DNA from: Tessaracoccus flavescens
GTDB taxonomy: Bacteria > Actinomycetota > Actinomycetes > Propionibacteriales > Propionibacteriaceae
DNA: 64,000 bases
Assembly: GCF_001998865.1 (NCBI RefSeq)
Contig: NZ_CP019607.1
Span: 2,294,001 to 2,358,000, forward strand
Direction of reading: 5' to 3'
Shown: piece by piece, positions 47,230 through 56,045 of the stretch
Numbering within the stretch: position 1 is the first letter of the stretch
Layout: the number at the start of each line of letters is the position of its first letter
Translations under genes and position numbers: made by a program
Notes under the pieces: generated by a model
Told to the model about the DNA's origin: nothing
Seen by the model: only the letters and a program-made list of their open reading frames with translations
Databases searched by the model: none

Positions 47230-47613
47230 GTGCCTACCGGTAAAGTGCGGTTCTTCGACGCCGAGAAGGGCTTTGGTTTCATCACCAAGGACGACGGCGG
47301 TGACGTCTACGTGCGCTCGAACGCGCTTCCCGAAGGGGTCACGGCGCTGAAGCCCGGGCAGCGCGTCGAGTTCGGTGTGATCGAGGGGCGTAAGGGCGAG
47401 CAGGCGTTGAGCCTGCATGTGCTCGAGACCCCGCCGTCGCTCTCCAAGGCCCAGCGCCGCAAGCCCGAGGACATGGCAGTGCTGATGGAGGATCTGATCA
47501 AGATGCTCGACGGCCTCTCGAACGGGTACCGGCACCGCCGTCACCCCGACAGCAGGCAGGCTGCAAAGGTGGCGCAGGTGCTGCGCCGCGTCGCCGACGA
47601 ACTGGAGCTGTAG
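47230..47613 (+). CDS. Cold-shock domain protein with C-terminal extension
   Basis: The 127-residue product begins TGKVRFFDAEKGFGFI (RNP1 KGFGFI) and DVYVRSNAL (RNP2 variant), a single-stranded nucleic-acid-binding cold-shock domain (1-66), and adds a 60-residue helical basic tail found in actinobacterial CspB-type proteins. GTG start at 47230 with GAGGG upstream. The DUF3027 gene starts right after the stop; the pair is conserved in actinobacteria. Confidence 0.9.
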   Translation: MPTGKVRFFDAEKGFGFITKDDGGDVYVRSNALPEGVTALKPGQRVEFGVIEGRKGEQALSLHVLETPPSLSKAQRRKPEDMAVLMEDLIKMLDGLSNGYRHRRHPDSRQAAKVAQVLRRVADELEL

Positions 47614-48384
47614 ATGGCAAAGCCTAAGCTGGACGCCGCGACCGCCGAGGCGGTCGATCTGGCGTGCGCTGCCGCGGTCGAGACCGGGGGAGCAGACGCC
47701 GTCGGCGACCACAAGGCTGCGCTCGTGGAGGAGGGTGACCGGATCGTCACCCACATCTTCGAGTGCCTCCTGCCGGGCTATGCCGACTGGCACTGGGCGG
47801 TCACGCTGGTGCGCGCCGCGCGGGCCAAGACGCCGACGGTCAACGAGGTCGTCCTGCTTCCCGGAGCCGCGGCGCTGCTCGCCCCGGCCTGGGTGCCGTG
47901 GGAGGAGCGCATCGGCGCCGGCGACATCGGCCCCGGGATGCTGATGGCCACGCCCGACAACGATCCGCGCCTCGAGCCCGGTTTCGCAGCGACCGACCTG
48001 CCCGTCGACGCCGACAACGCCGACTGGGTCCAGCTGCGCAGCACCGTTGCGGAGCTCGGTCTCGGCCGCGCCCGGGTGCTGAGCCGCTACGGGCGCGACG
48101 AGGCGGCTCAGCGTTGGCTCGCCGGGCCTCCGGGGCCGAACAACGAGGCTTCGCAGGAGGCGCCCGGCCCCTGCGCCACCTGCGGCTACTTCGTCGCCCT
48201 GCAGGGATCGCTCGGCACCCTCTTCGGGGCCTGCACGAACCAGTACTCGCCCTTCGACGGCCGCGTCGTCTCGCTCGACCACGGCTGCGGCGGCCACTCC
48301 GATGTCGTCGCCGAGCAGCGGGCGAAGGAACTGCCCGCCCCGGTGTTCGACACCATCGGCGTCGACGAGACCCTCTTCGACTGA
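47614..48384 (+). CDS. DUF3027 family protein
   Basis: The 256-residue product matches the DUF3027 family: DHKAALVEEGDRIVTHIFEC, GYADWHWAVTL, and a four-cysteine zinc-site-like region (ATCGYFVALQ, FGACTN, DHGCGGHSD). Soluble, function unknown; the conserved link with the cold-shock gene hints at RNA metabolism. Start ATG directly after the cold-shock stop. Confidence 0.88.
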   Translation: MAKPKLDAATAEAVDLACAAAVETGGADAVGDHKAALVEEGDRIVTHIFECLLPGYADWHWAVTLVRAARAKTPTVNEVVLLPGAAALLAPAWVPWEERIGAGDIGPGMLMATPDNDPRLEPGFAATDLPVDADNADWVQLRSTVAELGLGRARVLSRYGRDEAAQRWLAGPPGPNNEASQEAPGPCATCGYFVALQGSLGTLFGACTNQYSPFDGRVVSLDHGCGGHSDVVAEQRAKELPAPVFDTIGVDETLFD

Positions 48385-48394
48385 GTCCGACAAT

Positions 48395-48437
48395 GCGGAA
48401 GCGGCGGTCACCCAGCGCGGGTGGCCGCCGCTTCCGC
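48395..48437. terminator. Bidirectional terminator hairpin
   Basis: A 13-bp perfect stem gcggaagcggcgg/ccgccgcttccgc lies between convergent genes. Confidence 0.8.
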
Positions 48438-48450
48438 GTCGGTACGAGTC

Positions 48451-48966
48451 TCAGGCGGCGCAGGTGCCGGTGATCAGGAAGCCGATCTGCTCGGTGCTCT
48501 CGGTCTTGCCGGAGCCGAGGTCGAGGAACGTTCCGGTGCCGCTCACGGTGAAGGTCTCGCCCTCCCACCCGATGGTGGCCGTGCCCTCGCCCTCCTTCAT
48601 GGTGCCGATCTTTCCGTCGGCGAGCACCACGCTGGCCTCGATCACCGTCTGCCTGTCCTGGGAGGTGGTCACCGCGGCCTTCGCGCCGCCCTCGTTGCTT
48701 CCGCTGACGGTCCACGTGTCGTTGATCTCGGTACACCCCACGGTTGTGATCGCCTCTTCGGTGTCGCCGAGGCGCACGGCAGCGCCGCCCTCGGGGGCCG
48801 GGGTGGACACCTCCGTCGGGGGAGCTGCGGCCTGGGGCTGGGAGGTGTTGGCCGCGCCGGTGCCCTGGCCGACCGGGTCCGGGGCTCCGCCGGCGCCGGA
48901 GCAGCCGGAGAGGGCGAGGGCCAGCACAGCCGGTCCGACGAGGAGTGTCGCCTTCACGCGGTTCAT
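48451..48966 (-). CDS. Lipoprotein, LpqH-like
   Basis: The 171-residue product has a signal peptide with lipobox LSGC near residue 20, a Gly/Pro/Thr-rich linker and a compact beta-domain in which TTVGCTEINDTW and GFLITGTC carry two cysteines that could pair. This resembles the mycobacterial 19-kDa antigen family (LpqH). ATG 48966 has GAAAGG upstream. It is surface-anchored; its role is unknown. Confidence 0.75.
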   Translation of the reverse strand: MNRVKATLLVGPAVLALALSGCSGAGGAPDPVGQGTGAANTSQPQAAAPPTEVSTPAPEGGAAVRLGDTEEAITTVGCTEINDTWTVSGSNEGGAKAAVTTSQDRQTVIEASVVLADGKIGTMKEGEGTATIGWEGETFTVSGTGTFLDLGSGKTESTEQIGFLITGTCAA

Positions 48967-49117
48967 GGGGGTTACCTTTCCTTCTGCTCCTTCGGGCGCT
49001 GCCAAGCTTAGGGCAGCTTGCGGACAAGGCTGGCACGGGTTGCGGGCACACTGCGCAAAGCGGTCACAGAAGTGGTCATAAGTCGGAACCGGTGGGCCGA
49101 TCCGCGCCCGGGCGCTC

Positions 49118-49123
49118 TACGAT
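49118..49123 (+). promoter_or_regulatory. -10 hexamer TACGAT
   Basis: TACGAT ends 8 bases before GTG 49132. Confidence 0.45.
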
Positions 49124-49131
49124 GTGCACCC

Positions 49132-50676
49132 GTGGTTACGAATCCTCCCTCGGCCGCTCAGGCCCCCCTCCAGGACCCGGCACCAAAGTCCGGCCTGGAC
49201 CGCTTCTTCGACATCACCAAGCGCCGCTCGACCGTCGGGCGTGAGGTCCGTGGTGGTCTCGTCACGTTCTTCGCGATGGCCTACATCATCGCCCTGAACC
49301 CGCTCATTATCGGCACCGCGCCCGACAAGAACTTCAACCTGATCTCCGGCGCGCCCATGTTCCTCGACGAGGCGCACACACAGGTCGACCCGGTCGCCAT
49401 CGGCGTGTCCATCGGCATGGTCGCCGCGGCGACGGCGCTGATCGCCGGCGTCATGACCATCCTGATGGGCGTCATCGGCCGGTTCCCGCTCGGCATCGCC
49501 TCCGGCCTCGGGCTCAACGCGCTCGTCGCCTTCACCCTCGCGCCGCAGATGACCTGGCCGCAGGCCATGGGCCTCGTGGTCTGGGAGGGCATCATCATCG
49601 CCATCCTCGTGCTCACCGGCTTCCGCACGGCTGTCTTCAAGGCCGTCCCCAAGCCGCTGCGCACGGCGATCTCGGTCGGCATCGGCCTCTTCATCGCCTT
49701 CGTCGGCCTCGTCAACGCCGGCGTCGTGCGACCCGGCGCCGGCACCCCCGTCGAGCTGGGCGTCCAGGGCAAGCTCATGGGCTGGCCGATCCTGGTGTTC
49801 TTCATCGGCATCCTCGTCCTGATCACCCTGCACGTGCTCAAGGTCAAGGGCGCGATGCTGATCTCGATCATCACCGCGACCGTCGCCGCCATCATCATCG
49901 AGGCGATCACGCACGTCGGCGGGCAGACCCCAGACGGCACCAACCCGCTCGGCTGGGCGCTCAACACGCCAGCTCTCGGCTCCTTCTCCTGGCCGGACCT
50001 CAGCCTGATCGGCCGGGTCGACCTGTTCGGCGCCTTCTTCGTCGACGGCAAGTTCGCCGTCGGTCACTTCATCGCGCTCGTCGTCCTCGTCTTCTCGCTG
50101 CTGCTGGCCGACTTCTTCGACACCATGGGCACCGTCGTCGCGGTCGGCTCCGAGGGCGACCTGCTCGACGCCGACGGCCTTCCGCCGCGCACCACCGAGA
50201 TCCTGCTCGTCGACTCGCTCGGCGCCGCTGCAGGCGGCCTCGGGTCCGTCTCGTCGACGACCGCCTACGTGGAGTCCACCGCAGGCGTCGGGGAGGGTGC
50301 CCGCACCGGCCTCGCCTCGGTCGTCACCGGCGCCGCGTTCCTGCTCGCCGTCCTGCTCGCACCGCTGGTCAACATGGTGCCGTTCGAGGCGGCAAGCCCG
50401 GTGCTGGTCTTCGTCGGCTTCCTGATGATGATCTCCCAGGTCGTCGACGTCGACTGGAACAAGCCGGAGATCGGCATCCCGGCGTTCCTGACGATCATCC
50501 TGATGCCGTTCGCCTACTCGATCACCGTCGGCATCGGCGCAGGCTTCCTCGCCTACGTCTTCATCCGCCTGATCAAGGGTGAGGGCAGGAAAATCCACGT
50601 GCTGATGTACGTGGTCGCCGCGCTGTTCGTCATCTACTTCCTGCAGGGAGTGATCCTCTCCGCCGTCGGCGGCTGA
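49132..50676 (+). CDS. NCS2 family purine permease (AzgA-like)
   Basis: The 514-residue membrane protein has at least 12 hydrophobic segments. It matches the AzgA adenine/guanine/hypoxanthine group: GGLVTFFAMAYIIALNP, IASGLGLNALVAF, DFFDTMGTVVAVG and SSTTAYVESTAGVGEG. It probably imports purine bases in symport with protons. GTG 49132 is placed by the TACGAT hexamer; the upstream in-frame extension is not family-like. It is followed by a strong terminator. Confidence 0.88.
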   Translation: MVTNPPSAAQAPLQDPAPKSGLDRFFDITKRRSTVGREVRGGLVTFFAMAYIIALNPLIIGTAPDKNFNLISGAPMFLDEAHTQVDPVAIGVSIGMVAAATALIAGVMTILMGVIGRFPLGIASGLGLNALVAFTLAPQMTWPQAMGLVVWEGIIIAILVLTGFRTAVFKAVPKPLRTAISVGIGLFIAFVGLVNAGVVRPGAGTPVELGVQGKLMGWPILVFFIGILVLITLHVLKVKGAMLISIITATVAAIIIEAITHVGGQTPDGTNPLGWALNTPALGSFSWPDLSLIGRVDLFGAFFVDGKFAVGHFIALVVLVFSLLLADFFDTMGTVVAVGSEGDLLDADGLPPRTTEILLVDSLGAAAGGLGSVSSTTAYVESTAGVGEGARTGLASVVTGAAFLLAVLLAPLVNMVPFEAASPVLVFVGFLMMISQVVDVDWNKPEIGIPAFLTIILMPFAYSITVGIGAGFLAYVFIRLIKGEGRKIHVLMYVVAALFVIYFLQGVILSAVGG

Positions 50677-50687
50677 GCCTGAGCCTC

Positions 50688-50722
50688 GACGCCCCCGCCC
50701 GCAACGCGCGGACGGGGGCGTC
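50688..50722 (+). terminator. Terminator after permease gene
   Basis: A 10-bp stem gacgcccccg/cgggggcgtc with a GC-rich loop lies 12 bases after the stop. Confidence 0.75.
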
Positions 50723-50794
50723 ACGCATTGACGGGGTTCGTCAAGGGGCTGCTCACCGCCACGGAACGATAGTTGGGGATGGGAGGCTGGCCGC

Positions 50795-50800
50795 TAGCAT
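50795..50800 (+). promoter_or_regulatory. -10 hexamer TAGCAT for pyc
   Basis: TAGCAT ends 7 bases before ATG 50808 and overlaps the other in-frame ATG at 50799. Confidence 0.55.
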
Positions 50801-50807
50801 GGCGACC

Positions 50808-53800
50808 ATGTTCCACAAGGTTATGGTTGCCAACAGAGGTGAGATCGCGGTCCGCGCGTTCCGTGCGGCGTATGAGCTCGGCCTCGGCACGGTCGCGGTG
50901 TTCGCCTACGAGGATCGCAACGCGGACCATCGCGTCAAGGCGCTCGAGTCGTACCTGATCGGCGAGGAGGGCCACCCGGTCCGCGCGTACCTCGACATCG
51001 ACGAGATCATCCGCGCGGCCAAGGAGGCGGGCGCGGACGCGATCTACCCCGGCTACGGCTTCCTCTCCGAGAACCCCGACCTTGCGGCAGCGTGCGCGGC
51101 CAACGGCATCACCTTCATCGGCCCCTCGGCCTCTGTCCTCGAGATGGCGGGCAACAAGGTCGCCGCGATCGAGCAGGCGCGCAAGGCGGGTGTTCCGACG
51201 CTCGCCTCCTGCCCCCCGTCGACCGACCCCGAGCAGCTCAAGACCGCAGCGTCCGAGATCGGGTTCCCCGTCTTCATCAAGGCCGTCGCAGGCGGCGGTG
51301 GCCGCGGCATGCGCCGCGTCGACGACCCTGAGCGCTTCGAGTCCGAGCTCGGCGCGGCCATGCGCGAGGCTGAGGGTGCGTTCGGCGACCCGACCGTCTT
51401 CATCGAGCAGGCCGTCGCGGCGCCCCGCCACATCGAGGTCCAGATCCTCGCGGACAACGAGGGCAACACCGTCCACCTGTTCGAGCGCGACTGCTCCATC
51501 CAGCGCCGCCACCAGAAGGTGATCGAGATCGCCCCGGCTCCGCACATCTCTGATGAGCTGCGCGAGGCCCTCACCTCCGACGCCGTGAAGTTCGCGAAGG
51601 CGATCAACTACACCTGCGCGGGCACCGTCGAGTTCCTCGTCGAGACCGAGGGCCCACGGGCGGGTCAGCACGTGTTCATCGAGATGAACCCGCGCATCCA
51701 GGTGGAGCACACCGTCACCGAGGAGATCACCGACGTCGACCTCGTCCAGGCCCAGATGCGCATCGCCAACGGCGAGACCCTCGCAGACATCGGCATCAGC
51801 CAGGACGCCCTCCAGATCCGTGGCGCCGCGCTGCAGTGCCGGATCACCACCGAGGACCCGCTCAACGCCTTCCGGCCCGACACCGGTCTGATCACTGCCT
51901 ACCGTTCCGCCTCGGGCGCGGGCATCCGCCTCGACGGTGGCACCACGGGAACCGGTGTCGAGATCAGCCCCCACTTCGACTCGCTGCTCGTGAAGCTCAC
52001 CGCCCGCGGCCGCGACCTCGACATGGCGATCGCCCGCGCCCGTCGCGCGCTCGCCGAGTTCCGCGTCCGCGGCGTGGCGACCAACATCCCGTTCCTGCGC
52101 GCCGTCCTCGACGACCCGGACTTCGAGAAGGGCGGGGTGACCACCTCGTTCATCGACGAGCGGCCCTACCTCGTCTCCGCCCGCACCCCCGCCGACCGCG
52201 CGACCAAGCTTCTGCGCCACCTGGCAGAGGTCACCGTCAACAAGCCCCACGGGGAGACCCCGACCCAGCTCGACCCGCGCACCAAGCTGCCGAAGGTCGA
52301 CCTGACGACCCCCGTCCCCGACGGGCCGAAGCAGCTGCTCGACGCGCTCGGCGCCGAGGGCTTCGCCCGCGCGCTGCGCGAGCAGACGGCGGTGGCCGTC
52401 ACCGACACCACGTACCGCGACGCCCACCAGTCGCTGCTCGCGACCCGGGTGCGCACCCGCGACCTGCTCGCCATCGCGCCCGTCCAGGCGAGGCTGCTTC
52501 CCGGGATGTTCTCGGTGGAGTGCTGGGGCGGGGCGACCTACGACGTGGCGCTGCGCTTCCTCGGCGAGGATCCCTGGGAGCGGCTCGCGAAGCTCCGCGA
52601 GGCGATGCCCAACCAGAACCTCCAGATGCTGCTGCGCGGCCGCAACACCGTCGGCTACACCCCGTACCCGACGCAGGTGACCGAGGCGTTCGTCGCCGAG
52701 GCGGCCGCCACCGGCGTCGACATCTTCCGGATCTTCGACGCCCTCAACGACGTCGACCAGATGCGTCCCGCCATCGACGCCGTCCGCACCACCTCGTCGG
52801 TGGCCGAGGTGGCGCTCTGCTACACCTCGAACCTGCTCGATCCGAAGGAGAGCGTCTACACGCTCGACTACTACCTTCGCCTCGCGGAGAGGATCGTCGA
52901 GTCGGGAGCGCACATCCTCGCCATCAAGGACATGGCCGGCCTGCTGCGACCGGAGGCGGCACGCCGTCTCGTCGGCGCCCTGCGCGAACGCTTCGAGCTG
53001 CCCGTCCACCTGCACACCCACGACACGACCGGCGGTCAGATCGCGACGCTCATGGCGGCGATCGAGGCGGGCGTGGACGCCGTCGACGTCGCCAACTCGG
53101 CGATGAGCTCGACCACCTCGCAGCCGCCCATGTCGGCGCTCCTGATGGCGCTCGACCAGACCGAGCGGATGCCCGACCTCGATCCCGAGGCCGTGCTGAA
53201 CCTCGAGCCCTACTGGGAGGCGGTGCGCAAGCTGTACGCCCCCTTCGAGTCGGGCCTCCCCGCACCGACGGGGCGCGTCTACTCGCACGAGATCCCGGGC
53301 GGCCAGCTCTCGAACCTGCGCCAGCAGGCCATCGCGCTCGGCCTCGGAGAGAAGTTCGAGGCCATCGAGGACATGTACGAGGCCGCAGACAAGATCCTTG
53401 GCCGCCCGACGAAGGTCACCCCCTCGTCGAAGGTGGTCGGCGATCTCGCCCTCCACCTCGTCGCCGTAGGTGCCGACCCGGCCGAGTTCGAAGCCGACCC
53501 GCAGCGCTTCGACATCCCCGACTCGGTGATCGGCTTCCTCAACGGCGAGCTCGGCGAGCCAGCCGGAGGCTGGCCTGAGCCGTTCCGCAGCAGGGCCATG
53601 GAGGGTCGTCGCACCCCGGTGCGCGTCACCGAGGTGGCCGCCGAGGACCTCGCCCTCCTGGAGAACGAGGGACGTGAACGCCAGGAGACCCTCAACCGGC
53701 TCCTGTTCCCCGGCCCGACCCGCGACTTCGAGCAGCAGCGTGAGGACTTCGGCGACATCTCCGTGCTGCCGACCCTTCCCTACCTGTACGGCATGGAGCG

Positions 53801-54203
53801 TGGCAAGGAGTACGCCATCACGCTGGAGAAGGGCGTCACCCTGCTCGCGGGCCTTGAGGCGATCTCGGAGCCGGACAAGCGCGGCAAGCGCACCGTCATG
53901 ACCCTGCTCAACGGGCAGATCCGCCCGGTCCGGGTGCGCGACCTGTCGATCAAGTCCGAGGTCGCCGCGGCGGAAAAGGCCGATGCCGGGAACAAGGGCC
54001 ACGTCGCCGCACCGTTCTCCGGTGCCGTCACCACGACGATTGAGGAGGGGGCACAGGTCAACGCGGGCGACCCGGTCGCCACGATCGAGGCCATGAAGAT
54101 GGAGGCCGCGATCAACGCGCCGATCTCCGGAACGGTCAAGCGGGTCGTCCTGACCGGCACCACGCAGCTGGAAGGCGGCGACCTCGTCCTTGTGATCGAG
54201 TGA
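50808..54203 (+). CDS. pyc: Pyruvate carboxylase
   Basis: Pyc converts pyruvate, bicarbonate and ATP to oxaloacetate. The 1131-residue product holds a biotin carboxylase domain (MFHKVMVANRGEIA, AVAGGGGRGMR, EMNPRIQVEHTVTE), a carboxyltransferase domain starting TDTTYRDAHQSLLATR (about residue 530), and a biotinyl domain with EAMKMEA (about 1099). All three are intact. In propionic-acid bacteria it refills the C4 branch that leads to propionate. The start is placed by TAGCAT. Confidence 0.96.
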   Translation: MFHKVMVANRGEIAVRAFRAAYELGLGTVAVFAYEDRNADHRVKALESYLIGEEGHPVRAYLDIDEIIRAAKEAGADAIYPGYGFLSENPDLAAACAANGITFIGPSASVLEMAGNKVAAIEQARKAGVPTLASCPPSTDPEQLKTAASEIGFPVFIKAVAGGGGRGMRRVDDPERFESELGAAMREAEGAFGDPTVFIEQAVAAPRHIEVQILADNEGNTVHLFERDCSIQRRHQKVIEIAPAPHISDELREALTSDAVKFAKAINYTCAGTVEFLVETEGPRAGQHVFIEMNPRIQVEHTVTEEITDVDLVQAQMRIANGETLADIGISQDALQIRGAALQCRITTEDPLNAFRPDTGLITAYRSASGAGIRLDGGTTGTGVEISPHFDSLLVKLTARGRDLDMAIARARRALAEFRVRGVATNIPFLRAVLDDPDFEKGGVTTSFIDERPYLVSARTPADRATKLLRHLAEVTVNKPHGETPTQLDPRTKLPKVDLTTPVPDGPKQLLDALGAEGFARALREQTAVAVTDTTYRDAHQSLLATRVRTRDLLAIAPVQARLLPGMFSVECWGGATYDVALRFLGEDPWERLAKLREAMPNQNLQMLLRGRNTVGYTPYPTQVTEAFVAEAAATGVDIFRIFDALNDVDQMRPAIDAVRTTSSVAEVALCYTSNLLDPKESVYTLDYYLRLAERIVESGAHILAIKDMAGLLRPEAARRLVGALRERFELPVHLHTHDTTGGQIATLMAAIEAGVDAVDVANSAMSSTTSQPPMSALLMALDQTERMPDLDPEAVLNLEPYWEAVRKLYAPFESGLPAPTGRVYSHEIPGGQLSNLRQQAIALGLGEKFEAIEDMYEAADKILGRPTKVTPSSKVVGDLALHLVAVGADPAEFEADPQRFDIPDSVIGFLNGELGEPAGGWPEPFRSRAMEGRRTPVRVTEVAAEDLALLENEGRERQETLNRLLFPGPTRDFEQQREDFGDISVLPTLPYLYGMERGKEYAITLEKGVTLLAGLEAISEPDKRGKRTVMTLLNGQIRPVRVRDLSIKSEVAAAEKADAGNKGHVAAPFSGAVTTTIEEGAQVNAGDPVATIEAMKMEAAINAPISGTVKRVVLTGTTQLEGGDLVLVIE

Positions 54204-54219
54204 GCCCCCGCTGAACAAC

Positions 54220-54250
54220 GGCGCCTTCCCGGGACCACCGGGGGGGCGCC
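54220..54250 (+). terminator. pyc terminator
   Basis: A 13-base stem (ggcgccttcccgg paired with ccgggggggcgcc, including G-T pairs) lies 16 bases after the stop. Confidence 0.7.
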
Positions 54251-54252
54251 GC

Positions 54253-54870
54253 TCAGTTCACGGAGCCGATCACGACGACGTCGAGTCCGTTGGCGACGGA
54301 CACGCCGAGCACCCCGAGGATCGCTTCGATGAAGTCGCGGGTCTCGGCGGTCATCTCGGTGCTCTGCATGGCGAGCTCCAACGCCTCGGCGGTCTCGGCC
54401 ACATGGACCGACTTCGCATAGCCCGCCACCTGGTCCGGAAGCGGGCGCAGCGGTGTGCCGAGCTGGCGGTCGGCCAGCCTGCGCAGGGAGTAGTCGCTGT
54501 TGAGGCCGCTGCGGGCGAGATCCCACTCGATCCGCTCGAAGAGCGCTGGATCGTAGGGCACCTCCTGGTGGGCGGAGGAGAGCTCTTCGAGCCACACGGT
54601 GAACACCTGCCAGCAGGCCTGCGCGCGGTCGGGGGCGATGTAACCGCCGCTCAGCAGCGCGTCGACGTCGCCGCGCAGCGGGCGGTCGGTGCGGACCTCC
54701 GTGTCCGGGTCGCGGCGCAGCATCGGTTTGAACCAGGAACGCTTCGAGGGCGTCGGCCCCGAGAAGTGGGCCGCGACGACGCAACGCAGCCGCTCCGCGA
54801 GGGCCGGATCGGCCCCGAAGATGTCACGCACGTCATCGATGTCGATGGCGAAGATGACCAGCCGGTTCAT
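54253..54870 (-). CDS. Conserved hypothetical protein, 205 residues
   Basis: The product begins MNRLVIFAIDIDDVRDIFGAD and is soluble, mainly helical, with a motif WQVFTVWLEELSSAH near residue 90. It may belong to the DUF7691-type group, but I am not sure. ATG 54870 has TACCGT 6 bases upstream, and a longer upstream reading is excluded by it. It is divergent from the tiny membrane peptide gene. Confidence 0.65.
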   Translation of the reverse strand: MNRLVIFAIDIDDVRDIFGADPALAERLRCVVAAHFSGPTPSKRSWFKPMLRRDPDTEVRTDRPLRGDVDALLSGGYIAPDRAQACWQVFTVWLEELSSAHQEVPYDPALFERIEWDLARSGLNSDYSLRRLADRQLGTPLRPLPDQVAGYAKSVHVAETAEALELAMQSTEMTAETRDFIEAILGVLGVSVANGLDVVVIGSVN

Positions 54871-54876
54871 GCTCCA

Positions 54877-54882
54877 ACGGTA
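54877..54882 (-). promoter_or_regulatory. -10 hexamer TACCGT
   Basis: TACCGT ends 6 bases before ATG 54870 and faces the TAGCAT of the neighbouring gene 10 bases away. Confidence 0.45.
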
Positions 54883-54891
54883 GCTGGGGCG

Positions 54892-54897
54892 TAGCAT
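54892..54897 (+). promoter_or_regulatory. -10 hexamer TAGCAT
   Basis: TAGCAT ends 7 bases before the GTG of a 32-codon ORF. Confidence 0.45.
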
Positions 54898-54904
54898 TGG
54901 CAGG

Positions 54905-55003
54905 GTGTTTCCGAGAAGTCGTCGCCTGATCGTCACCGGTGTCCTGGTGGCCCTCATCCTCCTCGCCGTCATCGGCGGGGTCTGGACGGCCGTCGGCGCG
55001 TGA
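54905..55003 (+). CDS. Possible 32-residue single-span membrane peptide
   Basis: GTG to TGA encodes a basic N-terminus (VFPRSRRLIV) followed by one hydrophobic helix (GVLVALILLAVIGGVWTAVGA). The TAGCAT hexamer 7 bases upstream has the same geometry as at other genes here, which supports a real start. It is short and could be chance. Confidence 0.4.
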   Translation: MFPRSRRLIVTGVLVALILLAVIGGVWTAVGA

Positions 55004-55076
55004 GCCACGGTGCCACGCCTGATCGGCCCGTGGGCTGACGCGGATCCACGTCGACCTTGACTATGCTGGGTGAGCG

Positions 55077-56036
55077 ATGAAGACCTTCCTCCGCGGCTGT
55101 GCCGCCACAGCCGCCGCCGCGCTCGCCTTGTCCCTCGCGGCGCTGCCTGCTGCCGCGGACGACCTCACGCCGCCCGAGGGATCGACGCCGGTGGTGGGAA
55201 TGGCCGTCGAGCCGGGCACCTCGCAGCTCTGGCTTGCGGGGCCGGCCGCCGACTCGGGAACCTTCGTCAACGCCGAGACAGGCGACACCTGGTCCTTCGG
55301 CGGCGACCCGGATAACGTGCAGGCCCTCGCGTGGAGCGAGGGAAGGCTGTGGGTCGGCGACATCGGCGACCCGGAGGCCGGCCGCGACTTCGTCGTCATC
55401 TTCCGTCTCGGCCCGCCAGAGGGTGACCGGTCGACCTACCACGCGTTCGACTTCGAGTACGAGGACGGCGCGCGCGACGCGCGGGCGATGCTGATCTCGG
55501 GCCGCGGCAACATCTACATCGTGACCACCGGCGAGGACCCGGGCATCTACCGAGCTCCGTCCGAGCCGTCCCGGCAGTCCATGAACACCCTCACACGCGT
55601 GGCAGACGCTCCCGAGGGGGTCAGCGACGGAGTCTTCCTCACCGACGGGGCGACGATGGCGCTGCGCACCGCCACAGGCATCGAGTACGTCGACGCCTTC
55701 AGCTGGGAGACGCTGGTCACCGACACGATCACGGGCGCCCCGGAGGGCGAGTCGATCACCGTCGACCAGGACGACCAGGTCTTCGTCGGCGGCAACCCGA
55801 CCATCCGCACCGAGGAGGTCCCCGCCTCCGACACCACGACGGCCGTGACCCCCGCGCCCACCGCCTCACCGAGCCCGACGGCACCGGCCACCGCCGCGCC
55901 GTCGGCCACACCGTCGGCTGAGGCAGAGGCAGAGCACTCGAAGCAGCCGACACGGACCGGCACCTGGTTCGCGCTCGGCATGGCAGCGCTGCTCGCCGTC
56001 GCGGCCGGAGCCGTGACGTTCATCGTCAGGAAGTGA
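55077..56036 (+). CDS. Secreted membrane-anchored beta-propeller-like protein
   Basis: The 319-residue product has a signal peptide (cleavage near AAADD, residue about 28), a propeller-like region (about 35-235) with repeated short strands ending in G/N-x-x-W or L-W (SQLWLAGP, GRLWVGDIG), a Pro/Thr/Ser-rich linker and a C-terminal membrane helix with a short basic tail (FIVRK). No catalytic residues stand out. A TATGCT hexamer lies 9 bases before ATG. Confidence 0.7.
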   Translation: MKTFLRGCAATAAAALALSLAALPAAADDLTPPEGSTPVVGMAVEPGTSQLWLAGPAADSGTFVNAETGDTWSFGGDPDNVQALAWSEGRLWVGDIGDPEAGRDFVVIFRLGPPEGDRSTYHAFDFEYEDGARDARAMLISGRGNIYIVTTGEDPGIYRAPSEPSRQSMNTLTRVADAPEGVSDGVFLTDGATMALRTATGIEYVDAFSWETLVTDTITGAPEGESITVDQDDQVFVGGNPTIRTEEVPASDTTTAVTPAPTASPSPTAPATAAPSATPSAEAEAEHSKQPTRTGTWFALGMAALLAVAAGAVTFIVRK

Positions 56037-56045
56037 CCCTGCGGT

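Noticed and set aside
50721-54218. A 1165-codon open frame opposite pyc
   Set aside because: It is the antisense shadow of a high-GC gene. Its product is Arg/Gly/Asp/Val-rich without domains, while the pyc frame matches a complete enzyme.
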